DNA from: Myotis daubentonii
Taxonomy: Eukaryota; Chordata; Mammalia; Chiroptera; Vespertilionidae
Direction: 5' to 3'
DNA length: 64,000 bases
Assembly (NCBI RefSeq): GCF_963259705.1
Contig: NC_081842.1
Span: 42,042,803-42,106,802 of the forward strand
In this document: in pieces, positions 47,191-58,188 of the stretch
Layout of the letters: each line of letters begins with the position of its first letter
Position numbering within the stretch: position 1 is the first letter of the stretch
Translations under genes and position numbers: made by a program
The notes under the pieces: model-generated
Database searches by the model: none
Told to the model about the DNA's origin: nothing
The model's input: the letters and a program-made list of their open reading frames with translations, nothing else

Positions 47191-49116
47191 GTACAACAAA
47201 CTCTTAGGAATGACTATTTTAAAGCTCTGGCTGACAGCCATTGTATCTTCAGTACAATGAATATATAATCAGGATTAAGAATATTACTAGCATTTGTTTA
47301 AAAACAAAACATGCTATTTTTAAAGGATTCCAAGTACACACATCTCTAAACCTTACTGAGCAAAATATGACTTTTAGCTATGTGTAATGTTAACAAATCA
47401 GTCTACAGCTTACATTAGCCTTTTCTCTTAGCCACTTTGTTTTCTCCTAACCTTATGCCCTACAGTATTCCTTTTAGTGAAAAATCCATTTGTTAGTGCC
47501 CAAGTTTTCCATTAGATACCAATTTTCTTAGAATATTTCATAATCTGAAATAAAATTTTAATATATATATATATTTAAATATAAAATGAGCATTATCCTT
47601 TTTTAAAAAAATTTGGTCATTAAGCTACTCACATGCTGCCTCTGGTAAGTTTCAAATTTTTTTATTATTTTAAATCAAGCTTTCTTTTCATTATTTCGGT
47701 TCAAATTATTTTTTGCTTTAAAATGATCTGATTCTTCTTTTCAGAGAAGTGCTGTCTTCTATGACCAGGCCAGCTTTAATTTCAGTTTGATTCCATCTCT
47801 TTCCAGTCCACTGAAAAACCTGTCGAAGAGGATTTCCCTCTAAGCCAGCCATTAAAAAAAATTTAACCAAACACTTTCCCCTCCCCCCCAAAAAATCTCA
47901 TATGCAATGCCAAGTTCTACAAGGATGAAAGTAAAAAGCTATAGATGAAGTGGAAGAAGAGCCAGCCTGCTTGCTATAGCCCAACCTCAAGAAATACAGC
48001 AGCCTTAAGGTATGGCTTAAAAACCAATGTTCTAGGACAAGCAACATTGATTTCTGCACAGCACAAATAAACAAATAAAACATACTTAAGCAAAACTCGT
48101 AAGAAAAACTTGGATGTATAAATTAAAATACACGTTTTATAATCTCAATTTTAAAAATAGATAATTATAATGACTTACAAAATAATATGCCTTTAAAATT
48201 CCATAAATAAAGACATTGCTTTCAGGAATTACATCTACTACAACAAACGCTGTGCATCTTTTATCAGAATTTCCCTCCTCATGACATTAAAAAAAAAAAA
48301 GTCAAAAGCCACATTAACACAAAACATTGAGCCCAGTGGAAAGTTGTCATATAAATTAGCTGGTCAGCAGGAAATGCCAATTATCCAACAGGCCATTAAG
48401 AAAAAAGGATGGCAAGAATGCTCTGGTAAAACCATTTATGTAACTGTATTGAGATTAGAAAAACAAACAGCAGCATTATCTGCCTCCAGAATCAGATACA
48501 AATCAAGCCAAGTATTCAACCAAAATGGCAACAAATAGTAAGGGTAAACCTGGGAAAGGAGGGTGTACTATTACGAATTTTCAAATTTATCTAAACTGTC
48601 AAATATAAACCCCTTCCCCTCAGAAATCAAAGGTAAAGGTTTTGTAATAAAGAACTTCACATTTGTATAAAATAAAAATAGAAATTATTGCTATATGGTT
48701 GTAAAAATGGAGGCAAGTAAAGAGTTCAGAAATATACTTGTTTATAATCAATTAAATGGTGAGCCATAATTTGAACCCTAATTATCACATTATGTAGAAA
48801 TCACAATCCAGATATTGTGTCCTCAGTTATTGAGATATATGTTAAATAGTTCACATTTTAAAAACATTTTTGCATTACATTACCAAATTTGATAAAATCT
48901 TATCAAAACATCTATGTATTCAATATAAATCATATTGTTAAAAGTATAAACATTTAAAGAAAACTGCTGAGGTGCCAAGTAAGTATTTTCTGTTAAATAT
49001 ACACAAATTAACATTTAGAACTACATAAATTAATTCTTGCTAAAAGTTGATTCAGGTTTACAAAGGCATACTTTGTGAACTATAATAAATTTCCCCAGCA
49101 CCACTTTCTTTTTTTT

Positions 49117-49122
49117 TTATTC
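49117..49122 (-). terminator. DCUN1D1: candidate distal poly(A) signal of DCUN1D1
   Basis: AATAAA on the minus strand, then an A-rich stretch and gtggtgctgggg, a good G/U-rich downstream element. Other minus-strand AATAAA sites (49391, 49698) have poorer contexts. Confidence 0.45.
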
Positions 49123-52100
49123 CAAAATTATTTCATTAGGTTTAACTTTCTTCTGTCATTCATAAGTAAAAGTTACAGAAGGTTTACAATACGTAGTCTT
49201 AATAGTAACATGTTTTTAAAAAATCTAAGCAAAGTGCACATTAAACTAGCTACAACTACTCAAACTTCTTATCATCAAATAAAAAATAGAACACTTCATT
49301 CACTTATGTCTTTCTGAGGAAAAAAATAGTATACCTTGCTTAAATAAGAATTCCCCAGTAAGGATATTATATAAAAGATTTCCCATGTATTTTATTAAGT
49401 TTACTTTCTCTCATTAAAACTTTTTTTAAAAAGTCTAATGAAGAACACATACTTACAATGCCATATTACACAACTACAGTACTGTTAATTACATAAAAGC
49501 AGCCCAGTATAGCTGTAAACATTTTAAATGTAGTAAACAAGACTTGGCATGTCTTTTCTCCCTAAAACTTGCCATTACAATGCTCTTTCCAGGGAAATTA
49601 TTCTTCCTGGATAAGTTTCAGGTATATTTTAGTCTTTAAAAATATTACACTGAAATAATGTGTGAAAAGATTTAGGCATGGCAATTTCACTGAAGCTTTT
49701 ATTGCCTCTGTTGTAATATGACAGGGATTGTAAGGAACACAGTTGAACTTACAGAGATATGCCGGTGATAGTCACTGAAGATAAACTTGATCTCAAGTAT
49801 TTTTATATGTGGGCACTTCTAATTTTATACACTTTAGTATTTTAAAAGCATTATATTTTAAAATGTGTACCTGTTTTGACATTTGGCAAAGAGGAAACTG
49901 TACCTGTGGCTCAGTTTAAAACAAAGAATCAGCATGGGGAGTTTACCAGAATGAAAATGGAAACACTAATGAATTAAAGCAATTCAAGTGCATGCGTGCG
50001 TGCGTCTTTCAACCTCTTTCTCACAGACATGCACTCACATGCATGCACTCACACACACAACCATACGTGTAAGCATTTTTAGTACAGAATATTCCCTGTA
50101 ACCAGACATTTATCCTCAGAGTGATCATACCACATTAAATCAGTCTTCTCTTTTCAGCCCTAGGAATAATATTGTTTAATTCTAAGATGCCATCATAGAG
50201 TGAACAACCTTAACTTTTATGCTACATAATTATATTCAAAGATTATGTATTTTTGTTTATAATTACACAGTAATTATAAATGTTTAGTACCAAACTGATG
50301 ACAAATACTATTTTGTTGAAAAGGTCTTACAATTAAAAGGAAAAGTCTGTAAAACCCCAAGGCACTAGGCCATGAACCAATATCAGACTTTTATGAAAAA
50401 CAATTTATAACAGGGGGGAAAAAACGAATGGGATCTCATTTCAAGACACCGCATACTAGAATTAATCTATCTGAAAACAATACCATAACTCAAAATCTTC
50501 AAGACAGGAAACAAAATAATACATATATCTTTTAAATTTTTTCATAATTGAAGTTCCTCTTTATATTTACAAATATGAAATCAGGAAATACTTGAAAGGG
50601 AAGCAGCAGGATTCTTCTTTTTTCTTCCTTTTTTTTTTTTTTTTCCCAAATAACCAATTCCAGTAACCTGAATAGAAATTTTCAAATTTTTCTTTTGGAA
50701 GAATATGATTGGAATATTAATAATTAATATAAGATCTGTGGGAAACCTTCCTAGTCAACTTCAAAATTATGTAAATAAAAAGTGGTCTTAATATGTCATT
50801 GTTCTTAAAATCATTTCCACATCTAAAACGTACTGCTAATCTGAAGTACATTCCTTTGATAATTTCAACCTTAGATCTTAGAGAGTGCATGGATACAACA
50901 AGCAAAACCTATTCCTGTTAAAGTCCATAGGCATCCAACATTTGAAGTTTTACATTTTTTAACCTACCTTACAGAAATCTTTTAAAAAGCAGTAAATCCT
51001 CCTTCATGTGTTAGGAAGTTAACAGGAAAATCAGCATTTTCAGCATAAAAGCAGTTCATAGATCTTGTAATAAATATAATACATACAAGATAGAATTCTG
51101 CTTTGATGTGAAAACATCAAATTTGAGTGAAACAAAAACAGTAAAAAGACTGAATAATTTACAAAAATAGAAGCCAGATTGGTATTTTGCATCAAGTGCA
51201 TGCTTGCTTGAAAATCTTTGCTCCTGAAGTATTTGGCAACCACAGTGATTAGCAGTTAAAGCAGTTTCAACAAAATAAGGTCATCAAAAATGGACTATTT
51301 GTCTGAAAAAGCAGTACCTATGAGGATTGAACGTCATGGCTCATTCACAACCATTTTCAAAATTTAATTCCTACTATCTTCTTATAAATTAAGAAAATTT
51401 CATTTTTGTTCCATGGTGTGCTAAAAAAATAAAATAAACCCTCATGCCTAAATTTAGAATATTGTATTGTGTAGCAATCTAAAACATTCAAAACAAATTA
51501 AATAGTTTAACTTATTCAAAAGGCATATAAGCATTTCAAAATCATAATGAAATCCAATTATGTGCTGCAGAATGTAGACAGTAGAATCTAACATTATGCA
51601 GACATTTTCTAAATAAAAGCTCCCTGTAGGACAGCTATATATAAACATGGGTAAGATAAGTAGAGTAGGTCTGTGGGACCTTTTGAAATCGAGGGTCTGA
51701 AACACAATAAATTTTTCAGGTAGGCACAAGAAGTTATCCTAAAAAATTTTCACGTTGGTTATTTTGACATTTTTTTCATCAGATTCTCTACTCACATCAA
51801 CAATACATGTGATTTTCCAGGAAAAAAAAAATCCCCTAAACCAAAACACCATTCCAGATCTGGTACACTTAAATATATCACTCTCATTGGAAGTGCTATT
51901 AGCATAGTCTTTGCAACTAGCCCAAAGCATATATTTAAGAAGTTTTTATAAATTGTTTGTGATGTTCATGTTTAATTCTTATGCCAAACTGTTTTCTGAT
52001 GAAGACAGCATTGTGCTTTATGCAAGAATGGAAACCTCAAAATAATCACCATAAAGCTTCTAAGACTTATGGGAGAATAAACTAGGATGGTCCACAGATA

Positions 52101-52305
52101 TAAGATGAAATCCACAATGTAGAATTATAAATGGTTAGAGCGGCCCAGACTAGAAGACAAGCCCAAACCACCATTAGAAGAATGAAATACGATATGGTCC
52201 AAGATGTATCCTTAAAGTTTTGTCTCAACCCTCAGTCTGAATTAGGAGGATTGATCTTCAGTTCAGTCCAGCCAGCAGAAATTGACTGTGCAATTTTCCG
52301 TTGTA

Positions 52306-52311
52306 TTTATT
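52306..52311 (-). terminator. DCUN1D1: candidate proximal poly(A) signal of DCUN1D1
   Basis: AATAAA only 37 bases after the stop codon, followed about 28 bases later by tttctgctggctgg. Its use would give a very short 3'UTR. Confidence 0.35.
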
Positions 52312-52348
52312 GTACAGACTATGTACATTCTAGAAGGTTCCTTTAGTG

Positions 52349-52428
52349 CTACACTGTTGTACTTTTTGTCCCAGCAATTTGAGGGCGTGCAAATTCCACA
52401 AAGTCATCAATAAGAACAGGCCATGCTC
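52349..52428 (-). CDS. DCUN1D1: DCUN1D1 terminal coding exon
   Basis: Encodes the last 26 residues (the first, Gly, is split with the previous exon) and the TAG stop at 52349-52351. The peptide starts GAWPVLIDDFVEFARPQIAG and ends TKSTTV, exactly the DCUN1D1 C-terminus as I recall it. DCUN1D1 (DCNL1/SCCRO) is the scaffold-type co-E3 that binds N-acetylated UBE2M and cullin-RBX1 to promote transfer of NEDD8 to cullins. This segment closes the C-terminal potentiating-neddylation domain, whose acidic D-D-F-V-E surface contributes to cullin binding. The acceptor is AG at 52429-52430 read on the minus strand. The frame is intact and joins the exon at 53985 as DEE|G. Confidence 0.97.
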
Positions 52429-53984
52429 CTAGGGGGAAAAATATATGGGAGGAAGGAAAGAAAGAAAAGCAGGAATAAGACTAACATTTTAATAGGTTCC
52501 TTTATATTTTAACTACCTTCCACATAATAAAGTATCATTATACATATTCCCATTGATAGGACTTTCAAAATTCAAGCTTTATAGAGTTTCTACCTAAAGT
52601 TTTCTTGTATTCTCTCTGCTCTATTATTCTAACACTTGATCATTTTTTGAGTGATAAAAATAACTCTTCTGGTAATCTATCAATAATATGGTTTGCCTGG
52701 CCAGAGTGGCTCAGTGGTTGAGTGTCGACCTATGAACCAGGTCATGGTTCAATTCCTGGTCAGGGAACATGCCCAGGTTTCAGGCTCCATCCCCAGTGTG
52801 GGGCATGCAGGAGGCAGCCGATCAATGATTTCCTCTCATCTATCTCTCTCTCTCCCCTTCACCCTTTCTTCCTTCCTAAAATCAATAAAAATATTTTTTA
52901 AATAATAATAATAATATGGTTTTCTGAAAGCCACTGAAGTCAGGCCACTGCAGTAATTTGGTCAAAATTGGCAACCTAAGGAATGACCATAATATACTGG
53001 CATGCTGCCAGTGCTGAAAGCATAGAGGGTAAGAGGAAACAAATTTTCAGGCATTTTTTGGAAATCTTACAAAAAAATCTTAAGAAAATTAACAGCAAGT
53101 ATCCAAATCTATCCTTTTCATGATAAATACTAAAAAATTTTAAACTGCACGCCTCTATACATTCACATGCCAACCTCTAAATCAGAAAGTTTTCAGTTTC
53201 CTGTAAAGCCTAGCAGCACAATTATCATTCATATGCAAAATTAGGCTTTTCTTACTTTTTAGTGAAGACTATAAATTATTATGAAAAGAGAGAATAAAGT
53301 AAGACCATCTCTGGTTAGATTGTATGAATGGCTCCAAGACACTTTCAAGGAGGCCAAGGTCACTGGAGATTTCTCAAAGAACACCTCTGTCTGTTCAACA
53401 ATCTCAAAAACAGATCCAGCTAATTTTCAAGGGGGGACTCGGTATGTATGTAGAAGTCAATGTAAATCACTGCCACTTCTAGATAAACAGGTAGATGGTA
53501 GCATCATCATCTTTACATGAAGAAATAACAGAAAAGCATTTAATCAGTGAATATTTATTGAATGCCAATAGTACTATAGTAGGCAGCTGAAGTACATTTC
53601 AAATTAGACAAAGTCACTAAACTTAAGGAGTTTAATATTCCAAGTTCAGAGATAAGACAAACACATAATAATAAAAGATATACATATAAGTATAAAATTA
53701 CTTTCCTAAGAGAACAGGTTTCCTAAAATAAACTGAAAATCTCTAAACATGAATGAAAATTACTCATGCCTTTCTGGAAGACATGACTACTGAGTTGGTA
53801 TTTAAAGAAACTATAGATTGATAAAGAAATGAAGGCATTCCATACATTTAGAAGAGCACAAATAAAAGCTCAGAATAGAGAAATCCAACTCCAAGAAAAA
53901 CAGAACTAGACAAGAAGTTCAAAAGTATATGATAAAAGAAGGCAGGTAAAAACAAAAAACTGGAAGGGCAAAACTTTTTATTAC
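52429..53984 (-). other. DCUN1D1: DCUN1D1 last intron
   Basis: 1.56 kb, GT (minus strand, at 53983-53984) to AG. It contains a VES SINE at 52695-52909. An open frame at 53281-53520 on the + strand has no recognisable product, and 53530-53660 resembles an old dispersed repeat ('gaatatttattgaatgccaa'). Confidence 0.9.
52695..52909 (+). mobile_element. VES SINE, 'gtggctcagtggttgagt' subfamily
   Basis: gcctggccagagtggctcag to the aaatcaataaaaatattttt tail, duplicated flank aataatatggttt at 52682-52694 and 52910-52922. Antisense to DCUN1D1. Same head type as the copy at 11132. Confidence 0.97.
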
Positions 53985-54081
53985 CTTCCTCATCATAATT
54001 AGACATGTCATCTGCAATCATTGTACTGAAGTCTAGAAGAAGATTCCAAGTATCTTTTGGTATGGATCGTTTATGATGTTC
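53985..54081 (-). CDS. DCUN1D1: DCUN1D1 coding exon (second from last)
   Basis: 97 bp encoding 32 codons plus one base: [20 protein letters not shown] then [12 protein letters not shown]. This is the middle of the potentiating-neddylation domain and matches DCUN1D1 as I recall it. The D-F-S-T-M-I stretch is part of the cullin-contacting surface shared by all DCN1-like proteins. The donor GTAATA follows on the minus strand and the acceptor is tttaaatag. It begins in phase 0 and leaves one base, consistent with both neighbouring exons. I see no frameshift or stop. Confidence 0.97.
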
Positions 54082-54308
54082 CTATTTAAAAAGAATCCAA
54101 ATCACTAAAAAGAGTTGTTTTTTTTAAGTCCAGATGATACTAAATACAAGAATGCAAACCAATTTGTGTATAGAAATTTTACTAATCAAATGTCTCATTC
54201 TATGTTCATTACATGCTCTGATAAGAGTCAATCATGCTTTAAAATATTTATTTTCAAACAAAACAAAATTTTAGAGAAAACAAGAAACTGCAGAAAACAT
54301 GAACTTAC

Positions 54309-54391
54309 CAACAAAAATTTATTCCATAAGTCTAAGAATTTAAATCTTCCATTAAGCACTAAATTCCAGTAGGCAATGGCCATTTCTAGAT
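54309..54391 (-). CDS. DCUN1D1: DCUN1D1 coding exon (third from last)
   Basis: 83 bp: two bases of a split Asp codon, then 27 codons giving [20 protein letters not shown] and LWNKFLL. It matches DCUN1D1 within the potentiating-neddylation domain; the W-N-L-V-L-N/G-R-F core is conserved in the family. Donor GTAAGT, acceptor atattacag. With the next two exons it covers the last 86 of 259 residues of the human protein. The preceding exon (the 'KNPGQKG' region) is not found up to 64000, so the next intron is at least 9.6 kb. Confidence 0.97.
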
Positions 54392-54705
54392 CTGTAATAT
54401 TAAAAATAAATTATGTCAAATGCCATGAATATTTGTCCTTAAAAACAAAAAAACAGGTGAGACCAAAGAGACTTAAAAAAAAAAAAAAAACACCTAAAAG
54501 AAAACACTAACCCTTGTGCTCTGAATACTAACATATTAAAATTCCCTGAAAGAAATAAGCCCAAGGTTTGTATCCTGGGCACCAATGGACAGTCCATGGG
54601 GGCAAGAAGAATACCACTTACCTCAAAGGGTGTATCTGAAGTTTCAATTAGATAATGTAATAAGCATGCTTGACTAGTTCATCAGTACTCAAATGTTAAT
54701 GCATA

Positions 54706-54928
54706 CCAGTATTTCCCAACCTCAGCACTTTTGACGTTTTGAGCCAGATAATTTTTTGTTGTGGAGGGATGCCCCATGCATTGTAGCAATAGCAGCATCC
54801 CTGGTCTCTAACCACCAGATGACAGTATCAGCTCCATCCTATCCTTGGTGGTGACCACCAAAGATGTCTCTAGACATTGTCAAAGGTCCCCTGAGAGATA
54901 AAATTGCCCCTAGTTGAGAACCACTGAC
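54706..54928. mobile_element. MER20-like hAT-Charlie element
   Basis: cagtatttcccaacctcagc at the left and 'tagttgagaaccactg' at the right form hAT-type ends. The body ('gataattttttgttgtggag', 'cattgtagcaatagcagcatccctgg') follows MER20. Flanks atgcatac and acatacac are a degraded 8-bp duplication. An old element shared across placental mammals. Confidence 0.8.
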
Positions 54929-57021
54929 ATACACCTACAGTTGTAATGCAAAGAATTTCTATATACAATCCTAACCAATTTTCCAAGATGTTAGCTCTCT
55001 GATCCTGTCCTTGAGGAGACTATTCATTTTTATTTAAAAATTAAAATAAACTGAGATTTGTTTTAAAAATTTGATGAAATTATATAATGCCCATTTAATT
55101 ATGATTGTAGCAGAAAAGGGTAAAGAAGCAATACTGCCACATGACAAAGACCTATTCCTGTCATATGACAGAGAGAAAGACCCATCATTTCTTTCAAGGA
55201 ACTAAAGCAGTTAAAGTACCAAGCTTTAATGAGTAAATTTACATCTCCAGCTCAGGAAAAATTACATCCTAAGTAACTTAACACAATGCGGGCAGATCAC
55301 GAGCATTCTCGTGTTTTACATAAATGTTAAAGGCATGCCTTAAAATTAAACACCCATTGCATTTTGAAGTTATTTATTACATGTTCTTACAAGCTAATAT
55401 CTTTTTAAAGTATGATATTTTGTAAAATGTTTTTTGTATTCGTTCAATAGAAACTTATCTGGCCACTGGGTAAAGCTAGCAATAAAACTACTGGTGTGCA
55501 ATGTGTTAAAAGTCCTTTTAGATATTATCTCCAAAACACTCTTGATAATCTGGGGAATCATGAGAGACTAGGAAGGACTCCAAAAAGACTCACATCCTAC
55601 CTTAAAGGAAAATATAAAAAGGCCATAAGGAGAAAAAAAAAAAGTCCCATCTTCATAGGCTCTCACAACCACTTCAAGAACAGGGACTACATATACGCAA
55701 ACTGGCAGACTGAAACACACAGCAATTACTGAGAAACTGCTGAATGAATGCCACTTCCTATGGTCCCACGTGCAAATGTACTTACCTTCCTTTAAACTCA
55801 ATGGAGGTATTTTCCTCCTATCCAAAGATAAGCCCTTAGCACCACTATTCTGGATCCAGTACCACCCTGCCTCTTCAAGGAATCTTGTCTATTGTCTTTT
55901 GATTAATTTTCCTCCCTTCCTACATCTTCAACTTTGCCTTCTTCTGGCTTTCCCCCTCAGGTTATCAGCTATGTTTAAAAAGTATTTCTTGGGTCTTTCA
56001 TTACCTTACTAGCTATGCTCTTCTCCTTCCCTTCACAGATAATCTTCTACTGTTATACGTAATGTGTTCCTAAAATATGTCTGAAAGTCAAGCTCAAGTC
56101 CCCATGTTTTAAGAGAACTAGAAATATGACACCACCAATTCCTATCACAATTTCTTTTTAATCTTTGTAGTCTGTAAAGCTCTATACCCAAAATTCCTTC
56201 CAGGTTCTTTCATTTTGTCCTTTTCTTTATCAACCAACTGTCAAGCTTTAAGTGCAGTTAAAAGTAAAACTACTGTTATTAGCAAGCAGAACAAGATCTG
56301 CTGTTATTAGTATGCTTAATAATTTTCCTCTGCACTTCAAATGCATTAAGTGTATAAGAACTAAGCTCATTAGTGTTACATTTTTTCTTTTTAACTAATT
56401 TTAACAAAATAAGAATGAGAAACAATGAAATATTCAAATAACTGCAAAACATGAGACACCTATAAATGCCCATTTGTCAGCTAATACCTAACCTAAGACT
56501 CTGACAAGAATAGGAGTGTACATGTCTGATGTTTGAAAGTTCAGGTTGTAAAAGAGAACTTTTTGTCATCTACATTCATTACCCCATTTCCTCACCTCCC
56601 ACACACTATTTAATTGTATAAACCAGTCTCTACCTCTGCAACTCACTCCACTAAAAGTGATCTCTGGAGGGTTACCACACCCTTTTGGTTCCCAAGTAAA
56701 CACTTTTATGTCCTTAATTTACCTCGCCTTCTGCAATATTTGACAGAACAGAGCACACCTCCTAGATGGAACTTCTTTCAGCTTTAATAGTAGTACCTTA
56801 CTGACTTTCCTCTGTCCTCTCTAGCCTTCTTACTCCTTTTTACAGGCTCCTCTTCATCCATTCATCCATTAAATGTCGGTGTTCTGTAACACTTTATGTC
56901 AGCAATAACCATTTCTACTTCCCTCAGATTTTTCAAACCTTTACCTTTTTTCACACTAACAACTCCTAAATCTGAAACTTGTATCTCTATTTTTCTAGAT
57001 TCATATATCTAATTGCCTAAG

Positions 57022-57214
57022 CAGCAGTTCTCAACCTGTGGGTCACGACCATCGGAAAACACATATAGCATATCAGATATTTACATTACGATTCATAACA
57101 GTAGCAAAATTACAGTTATGAAGTAGCAATGAAAATAATTTTACGGTTGGGGGTCACCACAACATGAGGAACTGTATTAAAGGGTCGCGGCATTAGGAAG
57201 GTTGAGGACCACTG
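57022..57214. mobile_element. SPIN ('Space Invader') hAT, non-autonomous
   Basis: Left end cagcagttctcaacctgtgg then gtcacgacc; right end ggaaggttgaggaccactg. The inner phrases 'acattacgattcataacagt', 'agcaaaattacagttatgaa' and 'gggtcaccacaacatgagga' are diagnostic of SPIN non-autonomous elements. A stretch after the left end is deleted relative to the consensus I remember. Flanks gcctaag and gctaagg suggest an eroded 8-bp duplication. Confidence 0.92.
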
Positions 57215-57337
57215 GCTAAGGACATCTTCAAACGGGTAGCCACAAAAAAACTCAAATTCAATAGGGCTCAGACTGAATTCATTATCTCACCTCTACAGAC
57301 CTGCTATTCCATTTCTCTTAATAAATAGCATCACCCT

Positions 57338-57502
57338 ACAGTGTTTCTCAGTGAAATGTCTCATTCTGAGGAACTGTCCTATGTACTGCAGGACATTTAG
57401 CATCCCCTAATGTCAGCAGAAACCCTCAGTCATTAGGACACCCAACAGACATCCCCCACGTTTCCAAAAATCCCTAAAGTGTGTTGAGAAATGTAGGGAA
57501 AC
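57338..57502. mobile_element. MER20-like hAT fragment
   Basis: Starts 'cagtgtttctcagtgaaatg' and ends 'gtgttgagaaatgtag', with 'ctgcaggacatttagcatcc' inside, consistent with a diverged MER20-related copy. Confidence 0.5.
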
Positions 57503-57734
57503 CCCTCTCTTCTTCATCACATACTTCCAATTGAAGCTCTCTCATTCTAACTTCTCCATCTCCACTGGCAAGGCCTATCCTAGGGTCATCTTCATGTCTA
57601 GCTAAATCACTGCAACAGCTTCATAACCAGTCTCTCCCTCTAGTTCTGCCCTTACTCCTTTTAAAGGATCAACAGTGCTTTCAAATGAAGCTTTCAGGCA
57701 CATTAATTTGGTGTCACTTCCATGTTAAATTCTT

Positions 57735-58188
57735 CAATGATTAAAACAACAAGATACCACTACACACCTTTTGGAATGGCCAAACTCCCAAACACTGACA
57801 ACACCAAATGCTGGCGAAGGTTTGGAGAAACAGGAACTCTCATTCATTGCTGATGGGAATGCAAAATGGTACAGCCACTTTGGAAGACAGTTTGGCAGTT
57901 TCTTATAGAACTAAATATATGCTTACCATAAGATCCAGCAATCACACTCTGTGGTAGCTATCCAAACGAAGTGAAAACTTATGTCTACACAAACACCTGC
58001 CCGTAGATGTTTACAATAGCTTTATTCCTGCCAAAACTTGGAGGCAACCAAGATGTCCTTTAGAAGGTGTACAGATATATTGACTGTGGTACATCCAGAT
58101 GAAGGAATATTATTCAGTGCTAACACAAAATGAGCTATTAAGCCATGAAAGGACATGGAGGAAAATGCATATTAATATTACTAAGTGA
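57735..58188 (+). repeat. old L1 ORF2/3'UTR remnant, left part
   Basis: C-terminal ORF2 text ('ggagaaacaggaactctcat', 'gctgatgggaatgcaaaatgg', 'gatccagcaatcacactct') running to the HAL1 insertion point. It resumes at 59503 and ends near 59725. Confidence 0.85.

Larger units (their letters stand above)
49105..52348 (-). other. DCUN1D1: DCUN1D1 3' untranslated region (putative extent)
   Basis: From the stop codon at 52349 leftward, over 3 kb of AT-rich sequence lacks SINEs, Helitrons and hATs although both sides are dense with them. A convincing poly(A) signal lies at 49117-49122. The 3' end is inferred; the transcript could stop earlier (52306) or run as far as about 47.2 kb. A degenerate TGCG/CA-rich stretch is at 49990-50060. 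Confidence 0.55.
56550..57720 (+). repeat. L2 remnant interrupted by SPIN and a MER20-like piece
   Basis: Decayed L2 RT-region order: 'acaactcctaaatctgaaac', 'gattcatatatctaattgcc' (left of SPIN), 'aggacatcttcaaacgggta', 'gggctcagactgaattcatt' (right of SPIN), then 'taaatcactgcaacagcttc'. The L2 reads continuously across the SPIN insertion. Confidence 0.7.

Noticed and set aside
48281..48538. 85-codon + strand open frame, Lys-rich
   Set aside because: It starts in a poly-A stretch in AT-rich flanking or 3'UTR sequence antisense to it and shows no homology.
53281..53520. 79-codon open frame in the DCUN1D1 last intron
   Set aside because: No recognisable product, no splice context, and it runs antisense to the gene; probably chance.
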